Below are positions 54,640 to 62,522 of a DNA stretch of 64,000 nt, one piece after another. The stretch's first letter is position 1. Every line of letters starts with the position of its first letter. The notes beneath the pieces were generated by a model. The model searched no databases and was not told the DNA's origin. It was given only the letters and a program-made list of their open reading frames with translations. Origin of the DNA: Phocaeicola faecium (GTDB taxonomy: Bacteria; Bacteroidota; Bacteroidia; Bacteroidales; Bacteroidaceae); NCBI RefSeq assembly GCF_014837055.1, contig NZ_JACSPQ010000019.1, forward strand, positions 62,001 through 126,000. Reading direction: 5' to 3'. A program made the position numbers and the translations under genes.

Positions 54640-56790
54640 TTAGTTCTTGTCGGCCAGTGTAAAGTCGAGTTGTTTCTTCTCTAAGTTCGCACGGGCTACT
54701 TTAATTTTCACCGGGTCGCCGAGGCTGAATTTCCGGTGGCTTCTGCGTCCGATGAGGCAATAATTCTTCTCATCAAATTCATAGAAGTCGTCATCGAGGT
54801 CGCGCATCGGAATCATGCCTTCACATTTGTTTTCGTTGATTTCGGCATACAGTCCCCATTCCGTAACTCCGGAGATGACAGCATCGTATACGTTTCCGAT
54901 GCGTTCGCTCATAAATTCCACTTGTTTGTATTTCACCGAAGCCCGTTCTGCGCTGGCTGCCGTTTGTTCCATAGCCGAGCTGTGTTCGCACAGCGATTCG
55001 TATTTGTCTGCCTGAGCCGTACGACCTCCTGCCAGATAGCGGGTAAGCAAACGGTGTACCATCAAGTCGGGATAACGGCGGATGGGCGAAGTGAAATGCG
55101 TATAATAGTCGAATGCCAGTCCGTAGTGTCCGATGTTATAAATGGAATACTTCGCTTTCTGCATGGCACGCAGCGAAACCGTTTCCACAAGGTTCTGTTC
55201 TTTCTTCCCTTCCACGTCGTTCAGCAGGCGGTTGATAGATTTCGATACCTCCATCTTGCTGCCTCCCGTACGGATTTTATAGCCGAAGCGTGCGATAAAC
55301 TGGCTCAGGTTATCCAGCTTGTCGGGGTCGGGCAGGTCGTGGATACGATACGGGAATACTTTCGGTTTCTTGTTCTTCGGCACTTTGCCGATGTGTTCTG
55401 CTACGGTACGGTTGGCAAGCAACATAAACTCTTCAATCAGTTTGTTGGCTTCCTTCGATACCTTGAAATACACGCTCAGCGGTTTTCCTTTTTCATCGAT
55501 TTCGAATTTCACCTCACAGCGGTCGAAGTTTATCGCACCGTTTTCCAAGCGGCGTTGGCGTAAGATTTGTGCCAGTTTGTTCAGTTCAAGAATCTCCTCC
55601 TTGTAATCGCCTTCGCCCGTTTCGATAATCTGTTGGGCTTCTTCGTACGTAAACCGCCGGTTCGACTTGATAACCGTGTGGCGGATGCGGTAATCCTTCA
55701 CCACGGCGTTCTCATCCATGTTGAAGATAACGGAATACGCCAGCTTTTCTTCGTCGGGGCGGAGCGAACAGATGAAGTTACACAGCCGTTCGGGGAGCAT
55801 CGGGATGGTACGGTCGACCAGATAGACCGAAGTGGCACGCTTTACCGCCTCCTTGTCGATGGCGCTTCCCTCTTTCACGTAATGCGACACATCGGCAATG
55901 TGTACGCCTACTTCCCACAGTCCCGGTTTGAGCAGACGGATGGAAAGCGCGTCGTCAAAGTCTTTGGCATCTTTGGGGTCGATGGTAAATGTCACCACGT
56001 CGCGGAAGTCTTCACGCTCGGCGTAGTCTTCCGGTGTGATTTCTGCCGGAATCTTTTCGGCTGCCGCTTCTACCGACTGCGGATAAGTGTACGGCAAACC
56101 ATACTCGGCTAAGATGGCGTGCATCTCGGTCGTGTTGTCGCCCGCTTTACCCAGTACATCAATCACCTCGCCAAACGGATTTTTTGCTTCTTCAGGCCAG
56201 TCGGTGATTCTGACTACAGCCTTGTCGCCGTCTTTAGCCCCCTTGAGTTTGTCTTTCGGGATGAAAATGTCGTTGGCAAGCGTATTGGTCTCGGTCAGTA
56301 AGAAAGCATAGTTCTTGGTAACCTTCAGTGTGCCCACAAACGTGGTTGCAGCATGTTCCAGAATTTCGATAACCTGACCTTCCACTTTTTGTCGTTTGCG
56401 TTTGGCGCAAAGTGAGATTTTAACCCTATCGTTGTTCATCGCATGAGCCGAATTGCGTTCTGCAATAAAAATCGGTTCTCCTCCATCGTCGGGGACGAAT
56501 GAATTTTTTCCATTGCTTTTGCGTTGGAATGTTCCCACCATTACCTGTCCCTTATCGTTCAGGCGGAAGCGTCCTTTTTCCACTTCCACAAGGAAATTGT
56601 CTTCTGTCATTTCTTCCACAATGTCGCGGCAGAGCATTTTCAGCGGATGGGTGGTTAGCTTTAATCCTTGAAACAACTGTTTGACAGTGAATGCCTCACC
56701 GGGCTTGTTGCGGAAATAACTAACGAGTAACTCTGTTAACTCTTTCTTTTTCATGCGTTTCCCGCCCTTTTTGTCTTTCTTCTTAGTCAT
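54640..56790 (-). CDS. rnr: Ribonuclease R
   Basis: Processive 3'-to-5' exoribonuclease able to digest structured RNA. 716 residues: lysine-rich start, winged-helix region, two cold-shock domains (FQRKSNGKNSFVPDD), the RNB catalytic domain with TIDPKDAKDFDDALSI holding the metal-binding aspartates, and a C-terminal S1 domain (IGNVYDAVISGVTEWGLYAE). A lysine-rich stretch opens the protein. All key residues are present. Confidence 0.96.
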   Translation of the reverse strand: MTKKKDKKGGKRMKKKELTELLVSYFRNKPGEAFTVKQLFQGLKLTTHPLKMLCRDIVEEMTEDNFLVEVEKGRFRLNDKGQVMVGTFQRKSNGKNSFVPDDGGEPIFIAERNSAHAMNNDRVKISLCAKRKRQKVEGQVIEILEHAATTFVGTLKVTKNYAFLLTETNTLANDIFIPKDKLKGAKDGDKAVVRITDWPEEAKNPFGEVIDVLGKAGDNTTEMHAILAEYGLPYTYPQSVEAAAEKIPAEITPEDYAEREDFRDVVTFTIDPKDAKDFDDALSIRLLKPGLWEVGVHIADVSHYVKEGSAIDKEAVKRATSVYLVDRTIPMLPERLCNFICSLRPDEEKLAYSVIFNMDENAVVKDYRIRHTVIKSNRRFTYEEAQQIIETGEGDYKEEILELNKLAQILRQRRLENGAINFDRCEVKFEIDEKGKPLSVYFKVSKEANKLIEEFMLLANRTVAEHIGKVPKNKKPKVFPYRIHDLPDPDKLDNLSQFIARFGYKIRTGGSKMEVSKSINRLLNDVEGKKEQNLVETVSLRAMQKAKYSIYNIGHYGLAFDYYTHFTSPIRRYPDLMVHRLLTRYLAGGRTAQADKYESLCEHSSAMEQTAASAERASVKYKQVEFMSERIGNVYDAVISGVTEWGLYAEINENKCEGMIPMRDLDDDFYEFDEKNYCLIGRRSHRKFSLGDPVKIKVARANLEKKQLDFTLADKN

Positions 56791-56861
56791 GTCGTTTCTG
56801 CTTTTAAATGATTGATTTTACAAAGTAAATAAAATAAATGGAATAAGCCGTATTGTATCCG

Positions 56862-56949
56862 AAAATTCTACCGCTTGCGTTGGTTAAAACATGCGGTTGC
56901 GTTGAGGCTTTCTATTCGGAGCGTCATGGTGTCCTTGCGGTAGAATTTT
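56862..56949. repeat. 88-bp intergenic element, copy F
   Basis: AAAATTC (56862-56868) to GAATTTT (56943-56949). Its ends extend to a perfect 16-bp inverted repeat CCGAAAATTCTACCGC (56859-56874 and 56937-56952). The interior has ATGCGGTTGCGTT (56891-56903) and TTCTATTCGGA (56910-56920), words shared with copies A, C and D. It lies in the divergent region between rnr and the NDH-2-like gene. Confidence 0.65.
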
Positions 56950-57101
56950 CGGGGGCTTCAAGAGCCCTTGAAGAGGCATGACAATGCGATTTGTAATGTC
57001 GGTTTGTCAGTTTCAGAAAAAGCTGCATTATTTTGTTTAAAAACAGTGTTTCATAGCATCTTTTTTGTGGTAAAAGCAAGTGAGAAAAGCAAAAAACATC
57101 G

Positions 57102-57109
57102 TAATTTTG
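57102..57109 (+). promoter_or_regulatory. -7 box of the NDH-2-like gene
   Basis: TAATTTTG, 23 nt before the ATG at 57133. No TTTG at -33. The rest of the 342-nt gap holds element F and an 18-nt hairpin (56956-56973), no gene. Confidence 0.4.
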
Positions 57110-57132
57110 TACCGCACAAAATTAGGCTGATT

Positions 57133-58521
57133 ATGAGTTTTAACATTGAACGAGAAAAAGGTAAAAAAAGAGTTGTTATCGTAGGAGGAGGATTCGGTGG
57201 ACTGAAATTGGCAAACAAACTGTCTGATTCGAATTTTCAGGTTGTGTTAATCGACAAGTATAACTACCATCAGTTTCCTCCACTCATCTACCAAGTGGCT
57301 TCTGCCGGAGTGGAACCCAGTTCGATTTCGTTTCCTTTCCGGAAAATTTTCGGGAAGAATAAGAATGTTCATTTCCGTATGGCAGAGGCTCGGTTTATTT
57401 GGCCGGAACGTAACATTCTTCAGTCTTCTATCGGTAAGATAGAATACGACTATCTGGTATTGGCGGCAGGAACTACTTCTAATTTTTTTGGCAACAAGCG
57501 CATCGAGGAATCGGCTATTCCGATGAAAACGCTGGAAGAGGCCATCGGGTTGCGTAATGCTTTGCTGGGTAACTTTGAACGGAGCATCACCTGTGCTACC
57601 GACCAAGAACGCCATGAGTTGTTAAACATTGTCGTGGTAGGCGGTGGAGCAACGGGTGTGGAAATAGCCGGTGCTCTGGCTGAAATGAAGCATTATGTGT
57701 TCCCGAAAGATTATCCGGATATGGATATCAACGAACTGCAAATTTATTTGCTGGAGGCAGGCGACCGTTTGTTGGCGGGAATGTCGAACAAATCGTCAGA
57801 AAAGGCGGCAGAGTTTCTCCGTAAGATGGGTATCAACGTTTGCTTGGGCAAGAAGGTTATGGATTACCGAGACAATAAGGTGATACTGGAAGACGGAAGC
57901 GAAATACCTACCCGTACGTTTATCTGGGTGAGCGGTGTGCGTGCCAACAGCATCGGTAATTTGCCGGAAACGTCTATCGGACGCGGAGGACGAATCAAGG
58001 TCGATGCCTTTAACCGTGTAGAAGGATGCGATAATATTTTCTGCATAGGCGACCAGTGTATCATGCTTGATGGCGACAAGCAATATCCTAACGGTCATCC
58101 GCAGTTGGCCCAAGTAGCCATTCAGCAAGGAAACCTGCTGGCGTCAAATCTCGTCAATCTGGCGGAAGGCAAGGCTCTGAAGCCTTTCCGTTATCGGAAT
58201 TTAGGTTCGATGGCTACCGTAGGACGAAATAAGGCTGTGGCAGAATTCAGCAAGTTGAAAACGCAAGGCTGGATAGCTTGGATGTTGTGGCTGGTGGTTC
58301 ACCTTCGTTCGATATTGGGAGTGCGCAATAAAATCAATGTTTTGCTTAACTGGATGTGGAGCTACCTGACGTACGACCATTCGTTGCGACTTATTCTTTA
58401 CGGCCGGAAGGCTAAGGTGGTAATCGAGCGTGAGAAACGTGAAGCCGAAACCCATTGGGGTAAAGAGGAAGAAAATCCTGATACGGCGGATTCTGCTCAG
58501 CCCGATAACCAAAAAAATTAA
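57133..58521 (+). CDS. FAD-dependent NADH:quinone oxidoreductase (NDH-2-like)
   Basis: 462 residues from ATG 57133; an upstream TTG start is rejected because the extension is not conserved-looking and contains the promoter. FAD site VVIVGGGFGGLKLA near the N-terminus, NADH site VVVGGGATGVEIAGAL near residue 170, and the C-terminal FAD contact IFCIGDQC. The C-terminal part has hydrophobic and basic segments (WIAWMLWLVVHL) that would bind the membrane peripherally. Oxidises NADH with a quinone without pumping ions. Related sulfide:quinone reductases lack this tail. Confidence 0.88.
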   Translation: MSFNIEREKGKKRVVIVGGGFGGLKLANKLSDSNFQVVLIDKYNYHQFPPLIYQVASAGVEPSSISFPFRKIFGKNKNVHFRMAEARFIWPERNILQSSIGKIEYDYLVLAAGTTSNFFGNKRIEESAIPMKTLEEAIGLRNALLGNFERSITCATDQERHELLNIVVVGGGATGVEIAGALAEMKHYVFPKDYPDMDINELQIYLLEAGDRLLAGMSNKSSEKAAEFLRKMGINVCLGKKVMDYRDNKVILEDGSEIPTRTFIWVSGVRANSIGNLPETSIGRGGRIKVDAFNRVEGCDNIFCIGDQCIMLDGDKQYPNGHPQLAQVAIQQGNLLASNLVNLAEGKALKPFRYRNLGSMATVGRNKAVAEFSKLKTQGWIAWMLWLVVHLRSILGVRNKINVLLNWMWSYLTYDHSLRLILYGRKAKVVIEREKREAETHWGKEEENPDTADSAQPDNQKN

Positions 58522-58552
58522 ATAATATCAATAACAAATCCATTCTGCCACG

Positions 58553-58600
58553 AAAGAAGCAGCGCTTCTTTGGGCAGATGGAAAGTTATAATTATCTTTG
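58553..58600 (+). promoter_or_regulatory. Terminator hairpin overlapping the CDF operon promoter
   Basis: The stem AAAGAAGC (58553-58560) / GCTTCTTT (58564-58571) ends in TTTG (58569-58572), which is also the -33 box of a full consensus promoter: 20 nt later comes TATCTTTG (58593-58600). One sequence thus closes the NDH-2 gene and opens the next operon. Confidence 0.55.
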
Positions 58601-58622
58601 CTCCATTCTTGTTTAATAAAAA

Positions 58623-59531
58623 ATGAATATGGATAGAGCAGACACTTCTTCCCGCGAACGGGAACTTTATCGGGTAACGCTGATAGGGAGTGTGGTAAAC
58701 GTGTTGCTGACGATAGGAAAGTTTGCAGCCGGCATTTGGGGGCATAGCGCCGCGATGGTAGCAGATGCTGTGCATTCATTGTCTGATCTGGTTACCGATG
58801 TTATCGTGATTGTGTTTGTCCGACTTTCGGGAAAGCCGGAAGACAAGAGCCATGATTACGGTCACGGAAAATATGAGACTTTTGCCACTTTGCTGATAGG
58901 GCTGGCATTGCTGGGCGTGGCAGTAGGTATCTGCTGGGACGGACTCAGTAAGATTATAGCCTTTTTTCACGGGGAAGCATTAGATTCTCCGGGATGGGTT
59001 GCTCTGGTTGCTGCTGTTATTTCCGTTGTGTCGAAAGAAATACTTTACCGTTACACCTGTGTCGTAGGGAAAAAACAAAACAGTCCTGCGGTAATAGCCA
59101 ATGCATGGCATCATCGTAGCGACGCTTTTTCTTCCGTGGGTACAGCCGTAGGTATAGGCGGGGCTATCTTGTTGGGTGAGAACTGGCGCGTGCTCGACCC
59201 TTTGGCTGCCGTTATCGTGAGCTTTTTCATTGTCCGCGTATCTGTTCAGCAGTTAAATACTTGTATAGGAGAACTAATGGAACGTTCGCTTCCTGATACG
59301 GTAGAGCAAGAAATCATTTCGATTGTGTCATCGGTTGAGGGAGTGTCTCAGCTTCATCACCTGCGGACGCGCCGTATAGGAAACCGGTATGCGATTGATA
59401 TGCATGTGCGCATGGATGGGAACATGTCTTTACGCCAAGCGCACGACAAGGCTACTTTAATAGAAAAGAAATTAAAAGAAACATACGGTGCCGGAACTTT
59501 TATCGGCATCCACGTTGAACCTGAGAAGTAA
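58623..59531 (+). CDS. Cation diffusion facilitator transporter
   Basis: Exports divalent metal (Zn, Fe, Mn or similar) against protons. 302 residues with six hydrophobic segments. The metal site is formed by DAVHSLSDLVTD in segment 2 and NAWHHRSDAFSS in segment 5, and the C-terminal cytoplasmic domain has LHHLRTRRIGNRYAIDMHVRMD. The HD-type residues fit Zn or Fe; selectivity cannot be fixed. The next gene starts on the base after its stop. Confidence 0.92.
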   Translation: MNMDRADTSSRERELYRVTLIGSVVNVLLTIGKFAAGIWGHSAAMVADAVHSLSDLVTDVIVIVFVRLSGKPEDKSHDYGHGKYETFATLLIGLALLGVAVGICWDGLSKIIAFFHGEALDSPGWVALVAAVISVVSKEILYRYTCVVGKKQNSPAVIANAWHHRSDAFSSVGTAVGIGGAILLGENWRVLDPLAAVIVSFFIVRVSVQQLNTCIGELMERSLPDTVEQEIISIVSSVEGVSQLHHLRTRRIGNRYAIDMHVRMDGNMSLRQAHDKATLIEKKLKETYGAGTFIGIHVEPEK

Positions 59532-60542
59532 ATGGAAAAGAAAATCTTGGTGACCGGAGCAAGCGGATTCATCGGCAGCTTTCTGGTAGAAGAAGGTTTG
59601 AAGCGAGGTATGAACGTATGGGCGGGCGTGCGTCGTACGAGCAGTCGGAAATATCTGTCAGACGCTCGTATCCGTTTTGCCGAATTGGATTTTACGGATA
59701 CAGACAGGCTGGAGAGTCAGCTTGCCGCTCATAAGCGTGAACACGGTGGGTGGGATTATATAATCCACTGTGCCGGCGTTACGAAATGTTTGCATAAAGC
59801 AGACTTTGAGATGGGCAATTATTGGGCTACACGTAATTTTATCGAAACGTTGACACGTCAGGGGATGATACCCGAACGTTTCGTCTTTGTCAGTTCGCTG
59901 AGCGTGTTTGGGGCCATTCACGAAAAAGATTATACACCTATTTGTGAACAGGATACTCCTCAACCGAATACAGCCTACGGAATCAGTAAACTTCATACGG
60001 AGGACTATTTGAAATCATTGTCCGGATTTCCCTACGTTATATTCCGCCCTACGGGAGTGTATGGACCGCGTGAGCGTGATTATTTCCTGATGATTAAATC
60101 AATCAGTCGTCATTTTGACATCGCGGCAGGATTTAAGCGGCAAGACCTTACGTTTGTTTACGTAGCCGATTTGGTTCAGGCAGTTTATTCCGCCCTTGCG
60201 AAGGGAGTGGTATGTCGCAGCTATTTTGTCAGCGATGGTCAGGTATACAGCAGCCGTACCTTTTCAGATTTGGTACGGAAAGAGTTAGGTAACCCGTGGG
60301 TCATACGGTTTATCTGTCCGCTGGCTTTGTTGAGAGTCATTTCGTTCGTAGCCGAAAATGTTTCTCGTTTGAGCGGGAAGACCAGTACGCTGAATGGTGA
60401 TAAATATAAGATAATGAAACAACGTAACTGGCGATGCGATATCACCCCTTTGGTTGAAGAGTTGGATTACCGTCCTCGGTATTCGTTGGAGAAAGGAGTT
60501 AAAGAAATCATAGCTTGGTATAAGAAAGAAGGATGGCTGTAA
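59532..60542 (+). CDS. Extended SDR, NAD-dependent epimerase/dehydratase
   Basis: 336 residues. Cofactor motif TGASGFIGSFL at the N-terminus, catalytic SSLSVFG serine region and YGISK (Tyr/Lys). The C-terminal part has a hydrophobic stretch (about 255-280) suggesting membrane contact. Possible substrates are nucleotide sugars or a lipid; the gene overlaps a PAP2 phosphatase and both may act on a membrane lipid. Extended SDRs of this shape include 3-ketosphinganine reductase candidates in Bacteroides, as I recall, but that link is only a hypothesis here. Confidence 0.85.
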   Translation: MEKKILVTGASGFIGSFLVEEGLKRGMNVWAGVRRTSSRKYLSDARIRFAELDFTDTDRLESQLAAHKREHGGWDYIIHCAGVTKCLHKADFEMGNYWATRNFIETLTRQGMIPERFVFVSSLSVFGAIHEKDYTPICEQDTPQPNTAYGISKLHTEDYLKSLSGFPYVIFRPTGVYGPRERDYFLMIKSISRHFDIAAGFKRQDLTFVYVADLVQAVYSALAKGVVCRSYFVSDGQVYSSRTFSDLVRKELGNPWVIRFICPLALLRVISFVAENVSRLSGKTSTLNGDKYKIMKQRNWRCDITPLVEELDYRPRYSLEKGVKEIIAWYKKEGWL

Positions 60543-61513
60543 AAATAAACTTATTTGAGCGTGTAGAAAGTGGAAAGGGGCTGTTTGCTGTTGAAAGCAT
60601 CAGTTTGATTTATAATGCCCTTACCACGATATTGATTTTCTTGTTATATACCCGTATGGAGCATCCGGGCATCATGTTGCTTGAGCGTTTGGGTATTGTG
60701 ATTCTGACATTTGCTTTGATATTCATGTATCAGGCATTTCCTTGTCGGCTTACGGCGTTTGTCCGTATGGTCGTCCAGATGTCGCTGTTAGCTTATTGGT
60801 ATCCCGATACCTTTGAGTTTAATCGCCTGTTTCCTAACCTTGACCATCTGTTTGCTTCTGCCGAACAAGCAATATTTCACTGCCAACCTTCCGTAGAGTT
60901 CAGCGAGTTATGTCCTTCCATGTGGTTTAGTGAGCCTTTTAACATGGGATATTTCTTTTATTACCCCATGATGCTGATAGTGGTGGTTTATTACTTTATT
61001 AATCGGTTTGAGTGGTTTGAAAAGATATGCTTCGTGCTGGTAACCTCTTTTTTTATCTACTACCTTTTCTATATCCTTGTACCGGTGGCAGGTCCTCAAT
61101 TCTATTTCCCGGCAATCGGTATGGATAAAGTAAATGCCTGCATCTTTCCAGCCATCGGCGACTATTTCAATAATAATGATTATCTTATTCCCGGTCCGGG
61201 ATACGAACACGGTTTCTTTTATAATCTGGTAGAAGCATCGCAAGAGGTGGGCGAGCGACCTACCGCAGCCTTTCCCAGCTCGCATGTAGGTATATCTACC
61301 ATCGTAATGATTATGGCATGGCGCGTAAACCGTAAGCTGGCGTATATCCTCGCTCCTTTCTACGTATTGTTATGTTGTGCCACCGTCTATATTCAGGCAC
61401 ACTATCTGATTGATTCCATTGTAGGATTGGTGACGGCATTCTTCGTCTATCAGTTGGCTACGCTGATGTATAAACGGTGGTTTATCTCTCCGGTGTTCAA
61501 GATGCTGGGGTGA
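60533..61513 (+). CDS. PAP2-family membrane phosphatase/transferase
   Basis: 326 residues with about six hydrophobic segments. Catalytic motifs: AAFPSSHVG (motif 2 with histidine) and AHYLIDSI (motif 3 with His and Asp). The FPSSHVG/HYLID pair resembles the PAP2_3 group to which inositol phosphorylceramide synthases belong, and GPQFYFPA recalls the same. It could dephosphorylate a lipid or transfer a headgroup. It overlaps the SDR stop by 10 nt and the convergent DUF4249 gene by 17 nt. Confidence 0.85.
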   Translation: MAVKINLFERVESGKGLFAVESISLIYNALTTILIFLLYTRMEHPGIMLLERLGIVILTFALIFMYQAFPCRLTAFVRMVVQMSLLAYWYPDTFEFNRLFPNLDHLFASAEQAIFHCQPSVEFSELCPSMWFSEPFNMGYFFYYPMMLIVVVYYFINRFEWFEKICFVLVTSFFIYYLFYILVPVAGPQFYFPAIGMDKVNACIFPAIGDYFNNNDYLIPGPGYEHGFFYNLVEASQEVGERPTAAFPSSHVGISTIVMIMAWRVNRKLAYILAPFYVLLCCATVYIQAHYLIDSIVGLVTAFFVYQLATLMYKRWFISPVFKMLG

Positions 61514-62516
61514 TTTGTACGGTTACTTCTGTTTCTGAGCTGTTACATGCTCCCAAGATACCCGTACCTCCTTCTACATTACTATACACTCGAAGCGGCT
61601 CGCCGAAGCCCAGATTTCCCAGTGCTTCGTCGAGCGTGCTTCCAGCTACTTGGTTTAAGGAATATAGATAATGATAATATTCTTCGGAAAGGCTGTATAA
61701 GCGGATTAATAGTTGCGAAGACTGTTCGGCATCGCTCTTGTTTACCCATTCTTCGAACGACAGCGTATATTCCTGTCCTTCTATTTGTTTGTCGGTAAAC
61801 AGAAAACTGTATCCGGTACTGATGCCGTCGAATCCGATCGAGCCGTCTAATGCGTTTGAGTTCTCAGACAATATGGGGTCGGATGATTCGATGTGTGGAT
61901 GATAGTAAGTCTGGTAATATTCATCCGTCTTCAGGCAGGTAAGGGCATAGTAATTACTTTTTCCGCCTTCGTCTTTGAACGTTAGGTTATAGGTCAGGGC
62001 ATAATACCGTTCCTTAACCGTATTTCCATATCCGTCTCCTACATTCCCTTCGTAATTGATGCGTTCCGTAATATCCACACATTCGGCTTTCCGGATAGGT
62101 ACAATGGCGGGAACGGTTGTTTCGGCGGTTACGGTCTGATAGCCGTCGGCAGAGACTACGAGTCGGATACAATCTCCGGCTTTCGGCACGACGTGCGATT
62201 TGAATACCGAATCCGGTACTTCATTGAGCGAATCTACCGGGAGGTATTGTCCCCATTCCATTTGTTCCCGGAACTCATCGTTAACATACAAATCGACGCG
62301 AGCTTGCGGCAGGTTGGCGTAATGCTCTTCGTAAGGCTTGGTATCGGCGTAGAACCAAGTGTGTGTAACGCTCGCCATGATGGTAGAGTCGGACGAAATG
62401 GCACTGTTGACCACGATAACCGGGTCGGGACGATATTTCTCCATGTCGATGTCTTTGTAACATGCGCTCAGCAGTAGCAGAGCAGCCGGCAAAATGTATA
62501 TATCTCTCTTCTTCAT
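61497..62516 (-). CDS. DUF4249 lipoprotein
   Basis: 339 residues beginning with a lipoprotein signal (MKKRDIYILPAALLLLSAC, Cys19 as lipid anchor). The rest is beta-rich with PDPVIVVNSAISSDSTI near the start, typical of DUF4249. The family is found next to TonB-dependent receptors, as here (6-nt gap), and is thought to help at the cell surface, though no substrate is established. It is not SusD. Confidence 0.9.
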   Translation of the reverse strand: MKKRDIYILPAALLLLSACYKDIDMEKYRPDPVIVVNSAISSDSTIMASVTHTWFYADTKPYEEHYANLPQARVDLYVNDEFREQMEWGQYLPVDSLNEVPDSVFKSHVVPKAGDCIRLVVSADGYQTVTAETTVPAIVPIRKAECVDITERINYEGNVGDGYGNTVKERYYALTYNLTFKDEGGKSNYYALTCLKTDEYYQTYYHPHIESSDPILSENSNALDGSIGFDGISTGYSFLFTDKQIEGQEYTLSFEEWVNKSDAEQSSQLLIRLYSLSEEYYHYLYSLNQVAGSTLDEALGNLGFGEPLRVYSNVEGGTGILGACNSSETEVTVQITPAS

Positions 62517-62522
62517 ACTTTG

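Noticed and set aside
56968..57132. N-terminal extension of the NDH-2-like protein
   Set aside because: It would start at TTG, includes the -7 box at 57102, and adds residues before the normal FAD-motif start; ATG 57133 is better.
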